A DNA stretch of 64,000 nucleotides from Shewanella sp. Arc9-LZ (GCF_010092445.1 NZ_CP048031.1:2666001-2730000), one strand, 5' to 3'. Positions 30,548 to 41,584 are shown, counted from the first letter of the stretch. The notes: a model not told the origin generated them from the sequence alone. Translations and numbers: made by a program.

Positions 30548-30883
30548 TTACACCACGTAACGAATATACAAACCTGCTGCGAGTGATACCAAAAACAACA
30601 ATGGAATATTGACCCAAAAACCAATTCGAGTGGTGGCTTTTGCATAAAAGTTTACCAGCAGATTCAAAAAGCTGACCCCAGCACACCACCATATTAAGTA
30701 TTCTAATTTAATGGTTAACTCAGGGTCCCAGTTTAATCGTACCGATGCGCCTTTACTCAAAAAATAACCTACCGCACGATCAGGTCTGGCTTCGCCAAAA
30801 ATAATCAATGCATAAATGGCTAAGCTCCAGCCTAATAACGACAAAACGGTCAATACAACCTGTATAATTCCTAAACGAGACAT
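30548..30883 (-). CDS. Small inner membrane protein of unknown function
   Basis: A 111-residue hydrophobic protein with three predicted membrane helices: residues about 7-29 (IIQVVLTVLSLLGWSLAIYA), 60-80 (YLIWWCAGVSFLNLLVNFYA) and 88-109 (FWVNIPLLFLVSLAAGLYI). A short charged loop lies between the first two. AAGGAAAGG sits ahead of the ATG. I do not recognise a characterised family. It stands alone between nudL and asnS on the opposite strand. Confidence 0.8.
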   Translation of the reverse strand: MSRLGIIQVVLTVLSLLGWSLAIYALIIFGEARPDRAVGYFLSKGASVRLNWDPELTIKLEYLIWWCAGVSFLNLLVNFYAKATTRIGFWVNIPLLFLVSLAAGLYIRYVV

Positions 30884-31064
30884 GGCCTTTCCTTGGTTTA
30901 CGAGAGAATATAAAGGCTAATTAGCCATATATTTAACCGACATACTCAAAAGTATCACATTAATCACCCTAGAATAGCGTTTTCAGCTTGAGAAAAGCCA
31001 CCAGCAAGGTAAGATAAACCCCAATTTTATATTTATATTCTATACGTTGGAGAATAAAGCAACA

Positions 31065-32465
31065 ATGAGCATTGCATCTGTCGCTTCTGTATTTAAAGGT
31101 GAACACGCCGTTGGTTCGCAAGTCACTGTCCGTGGCTGGGTAAGAACTCGTCGTGATTCAAAAGCGGGTATCTCTTTCTTGGCCGTGTATGACGGTTCAT
31201 GTTTCGACCCTATTCAAGGTGTCTTGCCTAATAGCCTAGCCAATTACAATGACGATGTATTGAAATTGACTGCTGGCTGCTCTGTCGTAATGACGGGTGA
31301 AGTAGTTGCCTCTCCTGGCGCTGGTCAAGCATTTGAATTACAAGTCACTGAAATTGTGGTTACGGGTTTTGTAGACGATCCAGATACTTACCCAATGTCG
31401 GCCAAACGCCACTCTATTGAGCATTTACGTGAACTTGCCCATCTACGCCCGCGTACTAACATTATTGGTGCAGTAGCCCGTGTACGTAACTGCTTATCAC
31501 AAGCGATTCACCGCTTCTATCACCAAGAAGGATTTATCTGGGTATCTACCCCGTTAATTACCGCTTCTGACTGTGAAGGTGCGGGCGAAATGTTCCGCGT
31601 GTCGACCTTAGACATGGAAAATCTACCTCGCACTGCTGACGGTAAAGTCGATTACGATAAAGATTTTTTCGGTAAAGAATCATTTTTAACCGTGTCGGGT
31701 CAGTTAAACGCTGAAACTTATGCTTGTGCGTTATCGAAAGTATATACTTTTGGCCCAACGTTCCGTGCTGAAAACTCAAACACCACTCGCCACCTTGCAG
31801 AATTCTGGATGGTTGAGCCTGAAGTGGCATTCGCAACGTTAGATGATGCGGCTGAGTTAGCGGAAAGAATGCTTAAATTCGCGTTTAGCGCAGTGCTTGA
31901 AGAACGCATGGATGATTTAAACTTCTTTAACGAACGTGTTGATAAAACCGTTATCGAACGTTTACAAGCATTCGTTAGCAGTGACTTTGCTCAAGTGGAT
32001 TACACTGATGCGGTTGAAATCCTTAAAAACTGTGGTAAGAAGTTTGAATTCGCAGTTGAATGGGGTATTGATTTACAATCTGAGCACGAACGCTACTTAG
32101 CTGAAGAGCATTTTAAAGCGCCTGTTGTCGTTAAGAACTACCCGAAAGACATTAAAGCTTTCTATATGCGCTTAAACGATGATGGCAAGACTGTTGCAGC
32201 AATGGACGTATTGGCACCAGGTATTGGTGAGATTATCGGTGGTGCACAGCGTGAAGAGCGTTTAGACGTGCTTGATATGCGTTTAGCTGAAATGGATTTA
32301 AGCCAAGAAGATTACTGGTGGTATCGTGACCTACGTCGTTATGGCACCGTACCTCATTCAGGTTTTGGTTTAGGTTTCGAGCGTTTAGTGTCGTATGTTA
32401 CTGGCGTTAACAACATTCGTGATGTTATCCCATTCCCACGCGCCCCACGTTCAGCCAGTTTCTAA
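31065..32465 (+). CDS. asnS: Asparaginyl-tRNA synthetase
   Basis: A class II aminoacyl-tRNA synthetase charging tRNA-Asn, whose five genes lie 9 kb downstream. An N-terminal OB-fold anticodon-binding domain ([19 protein letters not shown]) precedes the catalytic core with motif 2 ([17 protein letters not shown]) and motif 3 ([15 protein letters not shown]). ATG 31065 gives 466 residues, the E. coli length; an in-frame TTG at 31047 would overlap the GGAG ribosome site. It is monocistronic with a strong terminator. Confidence 0.97.
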   Translation: MSIASVASVFKGEHAVGSQVTVRGWVRTRRDSKAGISFLAVYDGSCFDPIQGVLPNSLANYNDDVLKLTAGCSVVMTGEVVASPGAGQAFELQVTEIVVTGFVDDPDTYPMSAKRHSIEHLRELAHLRPRTNIIGAVARVRNCLSQAIHRFYHQEGFIWVSTPLITASDCEGAGEMFRVSTLDMENLPRTADGKVDYDKDFFGKESFLTVSGQLNAETYACALSKVYTFGPTFRAENSNTTRHLAEFWMVEPEVAFATLDDAAELAERMLKFAFSAVLEERMDDLNFFNERVDKTVIERLQAFVSSDFAQVDYTDAVEILKNCGKKFEFAVEWGIDLQSEHERYLAEEHFKAPVVVKNYPKDIKAFYMRLNDDGKTVAAMDVLAPGIGEIIGGAQREERLDVLDMRLAEMDLSQEDYWWYRDLRRYGTVPHSGFGLGFERLVSYVTGVNNIRDVIPFPRAPRSASF

Positions 32466-32490
32466 TTATCTCGATAATATGAAATGACAT

Positions 32491-32516
32491 AAACGCGCCA
32501 TTTGGCGCGTTTTTTA
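32491..32516 (+). terminator. Terminator of asnS
   Basis: The stem AACGCGCC/GGCGCGTT with loop ATTT is followed by six T, 26 bp after the asnS stop codon. Confidence 0.92.
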
Positions 32517-32767
32517 TTAGCTTTAATTTTTATGTGAAATAGAAATCGTCAATATTTATCCACCAAGAAGCACAATCGGCATTTAGAAGACATCTCCTTC
32601 CAAAGTTGTGGTTTAGCTTAGCAATAAAAGAAGCCCGTTAAATGACTAGGCTCCTTATTAGACATTATCTATCGATTATCTTAACATTAAGATTAAGGTG
32701 CAGTTAATACATACATTTTTATGTTGCAGCTAACAATCGCTTAAGCTTATCTTTCACATATTTCTAA

Positions 32768-33110
32768 TTATAAGATCGGTATTTTTTGCTTTCCGCTGCT
32801 TTGCCATTCACTTTTGGTACTTGAAGATGAAGCACTCCATTTTTAAGTTAGGCTTTTATATTAGCTTCATTTGGTCTGCTCTCAAGGGTAAACTGCGCAC
32901 ATACTTACCAGAGCGACGTTCTTTTCTGATCACACGCTCATTTTCTTCGGCTGTAGTTGCCTCGATTGTGAGCAAATCTCCATCAACCGTAACGTGAATA
33001 TCTTTTTTATCTACGCCAGGTAAATCTGCACTAATTTCATAGTGCTCAGCCTTATCATTAATATCTACTCTGGACTAAAAAATCCAACCCCCCTTATGCC
33101 TTCGATGCTA
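32768..33110 (-). pseudogene. Decayed Hsp20/alpha-crystallin small heat shock protein gene
   Basis: Minus-strand reading from about 33080 gives alpha-crystallin-domain sequence: RVDINDKAEHYEISADLPGV, DKKDIHVTVDGDLLTIEA, then RVIRKERRSGKYVRSLPL. At about 32890 the frame shifts; the +1 frame resumes EANIKA, has an in-frame TAA where a sense codon is expected, then LKNGVLHLQVPKVNGKAAES and a stop at 32768. The N-terminus is also lost: stops or a frameshift occur just before RVDI, with a possible FFSP relic. So there are at least one frameshift, one nonsense change and N-terminal damage. The intact relative would be a cytosolic ATP-independent chaperone holding unfolded proteins. Confidence 0.85.
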
Positions 33111-33587
33111 GGAGAATAGAAACTCCAGAAAATATTAACCATATCAGATAGTTAATTTACAGAAGTTAAGTTTATAATAAAATTTCCTTTCAGAGGTGAT
33201 CAGTTCATTAAGATGATTTCGTCTCGTAATCTACATGGCGAAATCTGGTGTTTCACCTGTCAAGTTTAGCGGTCAAATAACGGACTCACCATAATGTAGA
33301 TCAGCTCTCGACTATTAATGTGACATAAACACACATCATTATTTATGTTGATTATTTCTTCCTCCATCACATTTAAACCTTATAGATTAATCGCTTCTTC
33401 AGTCAATAAATCTGGTTAAATATGATGCTGTGTTAGGCGTACACTTCATAAAGGAATACAGGATTTAAATGAAAGTAAGACTCTGACCCATAATTAGTTT
33501 TTACTGGATTAGTGTATAGCTTAAGGACCAAAGGGAAAAGATATGCTGATTTTTAAGATCAGAAAAATGAGGGAACAATTTGAAAAT
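33111..33587. other. Non-coding stretch between the hsp20 remnant and the curlin gene
   Basis: AT-rich sequence with frequent stops in all frames. I see no gene, RNA or repeat that I can support. Confidence 0.4.
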
Positions 33588-33621
33588 AAAAAAATGCCGC
33601 TCACCTTAAGTGAACGGCATT
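33588..33621 (-). terminator. Terminator of the curlin-repeat gene
   Basis: On the minus strand a 12-bp stem with one mismatch (AATGCCGTTCAC against GTGAGCGGCATT) is followed by seven T. It begins about 35 bp after the gene's stop codon. Confidence 0.85.
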
Positions 33622-33654
33622 AAACAAATTGTTAGCATTTAGACTCATTAAAAA

Positions 33655-35349
33655 TTAATTTTGAGTAATAGCCGCTGTATTACCTGCACCACCACTTTGT
33701 GTAATTGACGCAATGTCACCCATACCATTCTGGGTGATAGAGGCTACGTTATGAGCAAGAGCTGCACCGAAACCTGATTGCGTAATAATGCCATAGTTAT
33801 CAGAGCCATTTTGCGCAATAACTGCATCATTGTACTCGCCACTAGACTGGTTGACCCAACCTTCATTGTTTGCACCGGTTTGATCAATATCCGCAGTTCC
33901 AAAATCACCAAACTGGCTTACATCAGCAATGTTTTCAGATGCTGTTTGATAAACATTGGCCATGTTACCTTCACCGCCTTGATCGACTGTAGTACTTTGA
34001 GTCATACCATCTTGTAATATTGTCGCACTTCCACCAATTGAGCCAGTCTGTGTGACATTAGCCATCAACATAGAACCAGGACCTTGGTCAATATCAACCA
34101 TTGAACCAGAAACAGCAGATTGCGCGACTATTGCGCTAGAATCTGCAGCTTGATTTTGAGCTACATTAACATCGCCTGATTGGCTGGCATCAAGTTGAGT
34201 AATTGTTACAACTGAGTTATCCGATTCATTTAATTGAGTCACTACAACTACGTTACTGTCACCATTTTGAGTTACGCTTGCTGCAGCCATATAAGAAGTA
34301 TCTTGGTTAATGTTTACATTGTTCAAGTTACCATCAGTAATAATAGTTGCTGAAGCAGGCTCATGAAAACCGAACCCGTACTGGCGTATGGTTGATGTAT
34401 TGTTGTCACCTGTAACATTCACAGAAGCGGTACTGTCGTTAACATGCTCCTGGTTTACTGTTGCGTTGTTAGTGTTACCATCTTGTGAAACCGTTAAACT
34501 AGTATCAAATACGTGCTCTTGGTAAGTAGTCACATCATTATTGCTACCATTTTGAGTAACAGTTGCTGAAGCATTACTACTAAAATCTGTTTGCGTAACC
34601 AAAGCAGTATTAAAACTACCGTTAGTTTGAGTTACCGAAGCAGTACCAACACTGAAACTGTTTTGATTAATAGTTGCGTTTGAGTCGGCTGAATTATTCT
34701 GTTTAGCTGTAGCATCAGAGCCATCAGTAGTTTGTGTAATCCACACTTCTGAACGTTCAGAGCCGTTCATTTGTTCAGCATCTGCCGTGTTGTTATTACC
34801 CGTTTGGACAATCGTGGAAAGCGCATCGGTAGAAGTATCTTGATCTGAACTCGCAACGTTACCATTCCCGGTTTGGGTAATACTTGAACCGGCAGGATTA
34901 TGAATACCAAAACCATACTGTCTGATGTCGGCATCATTACTATTGCCGTCTTGCTGTACAGTGGCAGAAGTATCATTTACGTGTTGCTGATCAACGTTTG
35001 CAGTATTAGTTAAACCATTTTGGTTAACTTCAGCCGTTGTGTTAGTCATGTGTACTTGATTAATAGTCGCAGTATTTGCTTGTACTGTTTGATTGATAAT
35101 CGCACTTGAGCTATCGACGCCACCTGTTTGTGTGATATTCGCAGTTTGTGCATCGCCTACTTGGTCAATAGATGCATTACTATTAGTCCCAGTATTGGTG
35201 GTAATATTTGCAGTGTGATTAGTGCCAGCTTGCACAGTTGTAGCTGTGTTACCAGAACCGCTCTGAATAGTCGTTGCTGAGCTGCCTGCTGCGTGAGCTG
35301 TACCGAATACCATTGCAATCGCAGCGGCTAGTGGAAGTAGTTTTGTCAT
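33655..35349 (-). CDS. Large curlin-repeat secreted protein (curli-like amyloid)
   Basis: A 564-residue Gln/Asn/Thr/Ser-rich protein. The signal peptide MTKLLPLAAAIAMVFGTAHA precedes tandem curlin repeats (about 22 residues with conserved Q-x-G-x-x-N-x-A-x-x-x-Q), for example VTQNGSNNDVTTYQ, ITQNGMGDIASITQ and VDQGGEGNMANVYQ. Such repeats build the amyloid beta-helix of CsgA/CsgB fibres in biofilm. It is almost four times the length of CsgA (about 150 aa). Residues about 97-235 and 276-414 are a diverged tandem duplication with a 179-residue period, each copy holding an IRQYGFGxHxPA insert (142-153 and 321-332). No csgB, csgE, csgF or csgG lies in the window, so export would need genes elsewhere. 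Confidence 0.88.
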   Translation of the reverse strand: MTKLLPLAAAIAMVFGTAHAAGSSATTIQSGSGNTATTVQAGTNHTANITTNTGTNSNASIDQVGDAQTANITQTGGVDSSSAIINQTVQANTATINQVHMTNTTAEVNQNGLTNTANVDQQHVNDTSATVQQDGNSNDADIRQYGFGIHNPAGSSITQTGNGNVASSDQDTSTDALSTIVQTGNNNTADAEQMNGSERSEVWITQTTDGSDATAKQNNSADSNATINQNSFSVGTASVTQTNGSFNTALVTQTDFSSNASATVTQNGSNNDVTTYQEHVFDTSLTVSQDGNTNNATVNQEHVNDSTASVNVTGDNNTSTIRQYGFGFHEPASATIITDGNLNNVNINQDTSYMAAASVTQNGDSNVVVVTQLNESDNSVVTITQLDASQSGDVNVAQNQAADSSAIVAQSAVSGSMVDIDQGPGSMLMANVTQTGSIGGSATILQDGMTQSTTVDQGGEGNMANVYQTASENIADVSQFGDFGTADIDQTGANNEGWVNQSSGEYNDAVIAQNGSDNYGIITQSGFGAALAHNVASITQNGMGDIASITQSGGAGNTAAITQN

Positions 35350-36253
35350 CAGTAATATCCTTAAAAATAATTTAGAGATTTACGAGTCATAAATTGACCT
35401 GTTAAATCATCCCAATGTAATGATGTTGTCCTGAGCAACATTCTTATTCCAGGAAGAATAATGAATGCGCGATTACTAAATACTGGAGCTCTTTATCTTC
35501 ACCTCTACCATAAAGATTGAACGCTCCAAACAACTTTCACCATGCAACTTACGCAAGCTATTTTTGCACAGTGAACGGTTTCTTAATCCTGCTTAACAAT
35601 AAATGGGTTAACTTGCGTTAACGTGAATGATTATGGGTTGATAACATCATTTCAACATCCAGCTAAGGTATTAAAGCTCACCCTCAACAGGCTAGTTTTC
35701 GAAACAAGCCCCCCCTCATAAGTATTAGTCCTCATAGAGTCAGCTACAAGCCAATGACACCTTAAGGTATTAATAAATATAATCTTTAATTGCATTAACA
35801 CTATTATAATGATGCGTTAAAAACTCAAACCATTTTGTTTTACTAATTGTTTAAATAACTTTTATCCTGTAGTCGGTATTTAAATGAATAATTTAAGATA
35901 ACTAGAGAACTCCTTACATCACACTCTCAATGGACATTAATCGTAATGGCTCGCAATTAAATATAGAAACCAAGCATTGTTATTTTAATTACTTTTCCAA
36001 CTCGATTTAACACCCCAAGCATCTGATTATAAAAAGGAATGCATTAAAAGCTGTTATAAAATTAACCTATGCTTTTTCTGTCTGAAATAAATAGCTGAAA
36101 ATAATAAGTGTGACCATAACCAAAAGATGACTATTAAATACTTTATATATCTGACATTGGTCCAAATAACAGCTACCAGTTAATGACATAAATTATCCCA
36201 ATCGTTATTCTTATAACGTCGCTAGCCGTAATGCTTACATCAAGGATATTTCT
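35350..36253. other. Long AT-rich intergenic region between curlin and chemoreceptor genes
   Basis: About 900 bp without supported coding sequence. It must contain the divergent promoters of the curlin gene and the chemoreceptor gene. The only structure noted is two GTTAAC hexamers 4 bp apart (GTTAACTTGCGTTAAC, 35607-35622), about 260 bp before the curlin start; they could be a regulator site but no protein can be assigned. Confidence 0.4.
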
Positions 36254-37870
36254 ATGAATATAAAGTTCTCAATTAAGAGAATGCTCCAAATTACCATTAT
36301 GCTAACGTTAACTGCGTTGACACTATTAGCTTGGGTTATGAGTGTTCAGCAATCACGTATACATGTAAATGTTAAACATGAAGAACAACAAGTTAATGCC
36401 ATATTTGCCTTAAAAGATACTCGTTATTTTGTCGTGCAAATACAGCAATTTCTAACAGATGTCGGTGCAACAAAAAGTGATGAAGCAAAGTCAGAAGCAC
36501 TCGAAAGTAAGCAAAGCGCCCTAGAACATATTGAAAAATTGATTCAATATGCTCCTGAATTTACCGTTCAGGCACAAAACATTAAACGCCAAGTTAATTC
36601 ATTACATGATTCAGGCATAAAAATGGCTGATGCTTATTTGACTCAAGGAACTGATGCCGGCAATTTATTAATGAAAAGCGCTGGTGGTTTTGATGATGCG
36701 GCTGGCGATTTAGCTGATAACTTGGATCTATTGGCTCAAAAACTCGATCAGCAATTTATACTCACCGTTAATGAAACTCTCAGGGCAACCACTACCGCTG
36801 CTAGAGTGCAATTATGGGGAAGCATTGGCATAGGATTGTTTATAGTGATCATTATGATAGTGCTATACCAACGTATTTTAACACCACTTAAAAAACTTGA
36901 TGATTCAATGCGCAATGTGGCCTCTGGCGCCAAAGATTTAACCGCAAGGTTAGATGATAGCAGTGATGATGAAATTGCCAAAGTTGCCGCCAGTTTTAAT
37001 GCGTTTGTTGGTAATATTGGCGAATTAATTACTGACTTTAATCATAATACCCAACAATTAGGTACAGCAAGCGACCAATTAACTTCGGCTAGTAACGAAA
37101 CGTTGAGTGGGATGCAACGACTACAAAGTGAAACTGAACAAGTCGCTACCGCTATGAATCAAATGCAAGCCACCGTCATTGAAGTTGCCAATAATGCAGA
37201 GTTAGCCGCTCAAGCAGCTCAAGAATCTGATGCACAAGCACTGCATGGTGACAACATTGTCAAGAAAACGATTACTTCGATTGATCATCTTGCTAAAGGG
37301 GTTGAACAAGCCGCTAATGCACTCTATCAATTGCAAAAAGATGCCGATAATATTGGCACTATCTTAGAAGTCATTCGAGGCATTGCAGATCAAACCAACT
37401 TACTGGCTCTGAATGCTGCGATTGAGGCTGCGCGTGCAGGAGAGCAAGGACGAGGTTTTGCTGTTGTCGCTGATGAAGTGCGCACCCTAGCAAAACGAAC
37501 TCAAGATTCGACTAACCAAATTCAGCAAATGATTGGCCAATTACAATCAGGCGTAAAAGGAGCCGTGACAGTAATGGCATCGAGTCGAGAGCAAGCCATT
37601 AACAGTACGGAGCAAGCGGCGCAAGCTGGTGATGCGCTAACCAAAATTACTCAGTCTGTGGCGACAATAGCCAATATGGCGACTCAAATAGCGACCGCAG
37701 CAGAAGAACAAACTGCAGTAAGCGATGAAATTAATCGTAATATTGTCAATATTAGCGATGAAGCTCGTTTGACAGTGACCAATGCCCAGCAATCAAATAC
37801 TGCCAGTATCCAAGTTGGTCAGTTATCACAACAGTTAAGAGCTCAAATTGGTCAATTTAAAATCAATTAA
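36254..37870 (+). CDS. Methyl-accepting chemotaxis protein
   Basis: A 538-residue transmembrane chemoreceptor. Membrane helix 1 (about 12-29) is followed by a mostly helical periplasmic sensor of about 155 residues, helix 2 (about 184-206), a HAMP domain (RILTPLKKLDDSMRNVASGAKDLTARLD) and the cytoplasmic signalling coiled coil. The coiled-coil tip IRGIADQTNLLALNAAIEAA is intact, so it should bind CheA/CheW. The sensor looks like a four-helix-bundle type; the ligand is not deducible. No che genes are adjacent. AAGGA lies 7 nt before the ATG. Confidence 0.93.
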   Translation: MNIKFSIKRMLQITIMLTLTALTLLAWVMSVQQSRIHVNVKHEEQQVNAIFALKDTRYFVVQIQQFLTDVGATKSDEAKSEALESKQSALEHIEKLIQYAPEFTVQAQNIKRQVNSLHDSGIKMADAYLTQGTDAGNLLMKSAGGFDDAAGDLADNLDLLAQKLDQQFILTVNETLRATTTAARVQLWGSIGIGLFIVIIMIVLYQRILTPLKKLDDSMRNVASGAKDLTARLDDSSDDEIAKVAASFNAFVGNIGELITDFNHNTQQLGTASDQLTSASNETLSGMQRLQSETEQVATAMNQMQATVIEVANNAELAAQAAQESDAQALHGDNIVKKTITSIDHLAKGVEQAANALYQLQKDADNIGTILEVIRGIADQTNLLALNAAIEAARAGEQGRGFAVVADEVRTLAKRTQDSTNQIQQMIGQLQSGVKGAVTVMASSREQAINSTEQAAQAGDALTKITQSVATIANMATQIATAAEEQTAVSDEINRNIVNISDEARLTVTNAQQSNTASIQVGQLSQQLRAQIGQFKIN

Positions 37871-37903
37871 CTGACGCTACAATGTCATCTAGAGAACATT
37901 CTC

Positions 37904-37945
37904 AGCCAGTTTTTCATATTTTCATTGATAAACTGGCTATCTATT
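37904..37945. terminator. Hairpin between the chemoreceptor gene and uvrB
   Basis: AGCCAGTTT (37904-37912) pairs perfectly with AAACTGGCT (37930-37938) around a 17-nt A/T-rich loop. It lies between convergent genes and is followed by ATCTATTTT on the plus strand, so it probably terminates the chemoreceptor transcript and perhaps uvrB. Confidence 0.55.
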
Positions 37946-37973
37946 TTCACCTAAAATTATATTTTTCAGTAAA

Positions 37974-39995
37974 TTAACTGTTTACAATGATCAGGTCACG
38001 TAAATGTTTGACGTCATCACGCACGGCAGCAGCTTGTTCAAACTCTAGGTTCTTAGCGTGTTCATGCATTTGTTTTTCCAATTTATCAATTTGATAACTC
38101 AAATCGGCAATACTGGTGTATTTCGCTCGCTCTTCTGCCACTTCAGCAAATTTAGAGTGATTTTTACGAGTACCTTTACTGAAGTTAGTGTCACCTACAT
38201 CCATTACATCGGTAATACTCTTCACTACTCCACGAGGCACAATACCGAGTTTAAGGTTATGTAGGTGTTGCTTTTCACGGCGACGCTCTGTTTCCCCCAT
38301 GGCTTTAGCCATTGAGTTTGTTATTCGGTCCGCATATAGAATAACTTTACCGTTAACGTTACGAGCAGCACGGCCGATGGTCTGAATAAGTGATCTCTCT
38401 GAACGTAAAAAGCCTTCTTTGTCTGCATCTAAAATGCACACTAATGACACTTCAGGTAGATCTAGCCCTTCACGTAATAAGTTAATGCCAATCAGTACGT
38501 CAAAACGTCCCAAGCGTAAATCACGAATAATTTCAACTCGTTCAACGGTATCAATGTCCGAATGTAAATAACGAACTTTAACCCCATGCTCGTCAAGGTA
38601 TTCACTCAGATCTTCAGACATCCGTTTAGTTAATGTGGTCACCAGCACACGCTCATTAACCGCCACGCGTTTGTGGATCTCAGACAAAAGATCGTCAACT
38701 TGAATGCCCACAGGCCGAACTTCCAATACAGGATCGAGTAATCCGGTTGGCCTTACAACCTGCTCAGCAATCTCGCCGGTACTTTTTTCAAGCTCGTATA
38801 AACTAGGTGTAGCTGAAACAAAAATGGTTTGCGGCATTAATCGTTCAAACTCTTCAAACATTAACGGCCGATTATCTAGTGCTGATGGTAATCGAAACCC
38901 ATACTCTACTAAGTTCATTTTCCTGCTTCTATCACCTTTGTACATAGCGCCAATTTGCGGTACCGTCACATGTGACTCATCAATAATCAGTAGACCATCT
39001 GCAGGTAAATAATCTAATAATGTTGGTGGACCTTCTCCAGGCGATCTGCCTGATAAATATCGAGAGTAGTTTTCAATCCCGGAGCAATATCCTAGCTCGA
39101 CCATCATTTCTATGTCGTATTGAACTCGCTCAGTGATCCGCTGAGCTTCAATCAATTTATTGTTATCGAGTAGATATTGACGACGTTCTCTGAGTTCTTC
39201 TTTAATATCTTCAGTTGCCGCTAAAATTTTCTCTCTTGGTGTCACATAATGCGTTTTGGGATAAATGGTGGCACGCGCTATTCGTTTGTTAATCTGTCCG
39301 GTCAAGGGATCAAACTCACTTAAGCGTTCTATTTCGTCGTCAAATAATTCTATTCGAATGGCTTCGCGTTCAGATTCTGCTGGAAAAATATCTATCACTT
39401 CACCGCGAACTCGATATGTCCCGCGTTGTAACTCAATGTCATTGCGTTTGTATTGTAATTCACTGAGCCGAATGAGGATGTCACGTTGGCCCATAAAATC
39501 GCCTTGACGCAAATGCAATAACATCTTCATATAAGAATCGGGATCGCCTAAACCATATATGGCTGACACAGAGGCAATAAGCACCACATCTTTACGCTCT
39601 AATAACGCTTTAGTGGCCGATAAACGCATTTGCTCGATGTGGGCATTCACCGATGCATCTTTTTCAATAAAGGTATTAGAAGCGGGTACATAAGCTTCTG
39701 GTTGATAGTAATCATAATAAGAAACAAAATATTCAACCGCATTATGTGGAAAAAACTCTTTCATTTCGCCATAGAGTTGCGCGGCAAGTGTTTTGTTAGG
39801 CGCCATAATAATGGTTGGCCTGCCCATTTGCTTAATCACATTCGCGATAGTATAGGTTTTACCTGACCCTGTTACGCCTAATAACGTTTGGCTAGCAACG
39901 CCAGACTCTAAGCCCTCTACTAATTTTTTTATTGCTGTAGGTTGATCGCCGGCGGGTTCGAATTTGGACTCTAGGGAAAATACTGACTCTGACAC
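37974..39995 (-). CDS. uvrB: Excinuclease ABC subunit B
   Basis: The damage-verifying helicase-like subunit of nucleotide excision repair. Features are Walker A GVTGSGKT (about 39-46), the DNA-clamping beta-hairpin [20 protein letters not shown], Walker [10 protein letters not shown], helicase motifs ending [10 protein letters not shown], and a C-terminal UVR domain ([19 protein letters not shown]) that contacts UvrC. 673 residues, the same as E. coli. Translation starts at GTG 39995 with AGGA upstream. I looked for a LexA box in the 100 bp upstream and saw none matching CTGT-N8-ACAG. Confidence 0.97.
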   Translation of the reverse strand: MSESVFSLESKFEPAGDQPTAIKKLVEGLESGVASQTLLGVTGSGKTYTIANVIKQMGRPTIIMAPNKTLAAQLYGEMKEFFPHNAVEYFVSYYDYYQPEAYVPASNTFIEKDASVNAHIEQMRLSATKALLERKDVVLIASVSAIYGLGDPDSYMKMLLHLRQGDFMGQRDILIRLSELQYKRNDIELQRGTYRVRGEVIDIFPAESEREAIRIELFDDEIERLSEFDPLTGQINKRIARATIYPKTHYVTPREKILAATEDIKEELRERRQYLLDNNKLIEAQRITERVQYDIEMMVELGYCSGIENYSRYLSGRSPGEGPPTLLDYLPADGLLIIDESHVTVPQIGAMYKGDRSRKMNLVEYGFRLPSALDNRPLMFEEFERLMPQTIFVSATPSLYELEKSTGEIAEQVVRPTGLLDPVLEVRPVGIQVDDLLSEIHKRVAVNERVLVTTLTKRMSEDLSEYLDEHGVKVRYLHSDIDTVERVEIIRDLRLGRFDVLIGINLLREGLDLPEVSLVCILDADKEGFLRSERSLIQTIGRAARNVNGKVILYADRITNSMAKAMGETERRREKQHLHNLKLGIVPRGVVKSITDVMDVGDTNFSKGTRKNHSKFAEVAEERAKYTSIADLSYQIDKLEKQMHEHAKNLEFEQAAAVRDDVKHLRDLIIVNS

Positions 39996-41519
39996 AACAT
40001 GGTTTCCTATTCTATTGAACCAATTATCATATACCTAAACACAGGTTAATGGCGATACATAATAGTACTAAATCTCTGGTGTTTTTACTTGAGGCAGTAA
40101 CTATATTGAAGGAAAAATTGCAGAATATTATTTAATATTGGTGTGTTTCATGCAGATCATTCTCTGTCACTTGGTTCTTCAATATGACAGCATAATGATC
40201 GTAATATGAAAGTTATAAACAAATCGATTCGATCAGTATTTTAGGCCACAAATGCGCTAAAAATCGAGCTTAAAGCACAATTTAATACACAATCTACTAT
40301 TCAAAGAGATTACAATTTTGCAATTGACAGAACAGTGAAAAAATAAAGTTGTTGATTTTTGTATCTGTTTGATTAAAAACAACTTAACTTATCGCTAAAT
40401 ATTTGTACCAATTTAAGTCCGACTCAAGCGCAACAAGGGTTAGCCGCTTATTTACAGTAGAAGTCCACAAGTTTATCCACAGATTTAGTGGATAAGTCAC
40501 AAAAGCCCAATACTACTGCGGGGTAGCGACCAAGTGAGTTTCATAAAAACGTAAGAAAATTGTGATGAAATTTAATTACATTTGCACATTAATACGAAAG
40601 ATAGCGACAATAGTTCAGTTGCTGTTTTAAATTTGTAGTCGCCTCATATATTAGCAACGCCTTGAACACCGATCAACATTGCGATCAGTGAGCGCTGACG
40701 CTGGTACACATTCAACAAATATCACCTCCCTCGTATCGCTAAGCATGGTTGACTCAGCCGAAGCTATGGCTGGTGAATATCAACCATACTCAAATTGATT
40801 GCTTTTCAGGCAAGTCTTAGTATTTAGTGATAACTGCACTATAGGACTCATCAAGGTGTCAACAATATAGTTATAATGCCACTGGTGATAACTGGGTAAT
40901 CTCAACGGCTAAAAACAACAATGTACAACAATGTATTACTCGGTTTAAAAGCTCGTTTGCGCTATGTATCGATGCTTTGCTGAGTTAAATATCATTAACA
41001 TACTTTGACTCAAGAAGCTGTCGATAAAAACATAACTTAATCTCATAACTCAATCTCATAAGATCAACCTTAATTTAGGATAATAAAGAATTATCACATC
41101 ACAAAGTTTGCACTATCAGTTTGCTTAAAGTGACATTGACTTGCAATAAGCACCCTTTTCACATGTAAAATCTGCTTAATGAGTGCAACAAATAGTAAGT
41201 TTGATATTGCTGACTTGCCAAAAATCCGTTTTTACCGATCTATACAATCTCTGTATCCCGAATTGAACTTATATCAACACGGTTTTCAGTTCCACCATAA
41301 AACCACACCGACGAGATAGCCGAAAAAACGCAACGATAGACATCAAAAACATGATGTATACAAAAATATTGTCTTTATAATCGAGGAAATGAATGTTGAG
41401 AGTAAGTGATTCATTTTGTTTTCATTGTTTAAAAATCGACACAAATGCCCAAAAGTCGTTCACGATGTGTGTTTGGTAACCAATTAGTCACATAAATGCG
41501 TTTTTTTTTATAACTCGAG
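39996..41519. other. 1.5-kb gene-poor region between uvrB and the tRNA-Asn array
   Basis: No gene can be supported. Frames are short and AT-rich. Structures noted are the DnaA-box pair at 40473-40495, a short direct repeat ACAACAATGT near 40916-40936 and a CTCATAA-containing repeat near 41035-41062. An unrecognised small RNA or eroded gene cannot be excluded. Confidence 0.4.
40473..40495. promoter_or_regulatory. Inverted pair of DnaA-box-like sequences
   Basis: TTATCCACA at 40473-40481 is a perfect DnaA box. The complement of 40487-40495 reads TTATCCACT, one mismatch, in inverted orientation 5 bp away. There is no dnaA/dnaN context and no AT-rich 13-mers, so it is not oriC; it may be a DnaA titration or regulatory site, or chance. 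Confidence 0.35.
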
Positions 41520-41555
41520 TTGACTCAGTTACCAGAGCGTTTTACTATGCGCTCC
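41520..41555 (+). promoter_or_regulatory. Stable-RNA-type promoter for the tRNA-Asn array
   Basis: -35 TTGACT (41520-41525), an exact 17-bp spacer, -10 TACTAT (41543-41548), then the GC-rich discriminator GCGCTCCG. This is the classic layout of sigma70 promoters under stringent (ppGpp/DksA) control. The first tRNA begins 36 bp after the -10 box. Confidence 0.75.
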
Positions 41556-41584
41556 GTTCTCAGCAATACATTGCTAAAAACGCT

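Noticed and set aside
39996..40100. Possible LexA box upstream of uvrB
   Set aside because: I searched for CTGT-N8-ACAG; the nearest candidates fail several key positions.
40473..40495. Replication origin
   Set aside because: Only two DnaA boxes, with no AT-rich 13-mers and no dnaA, dnaN, gidA or parAB nearby.
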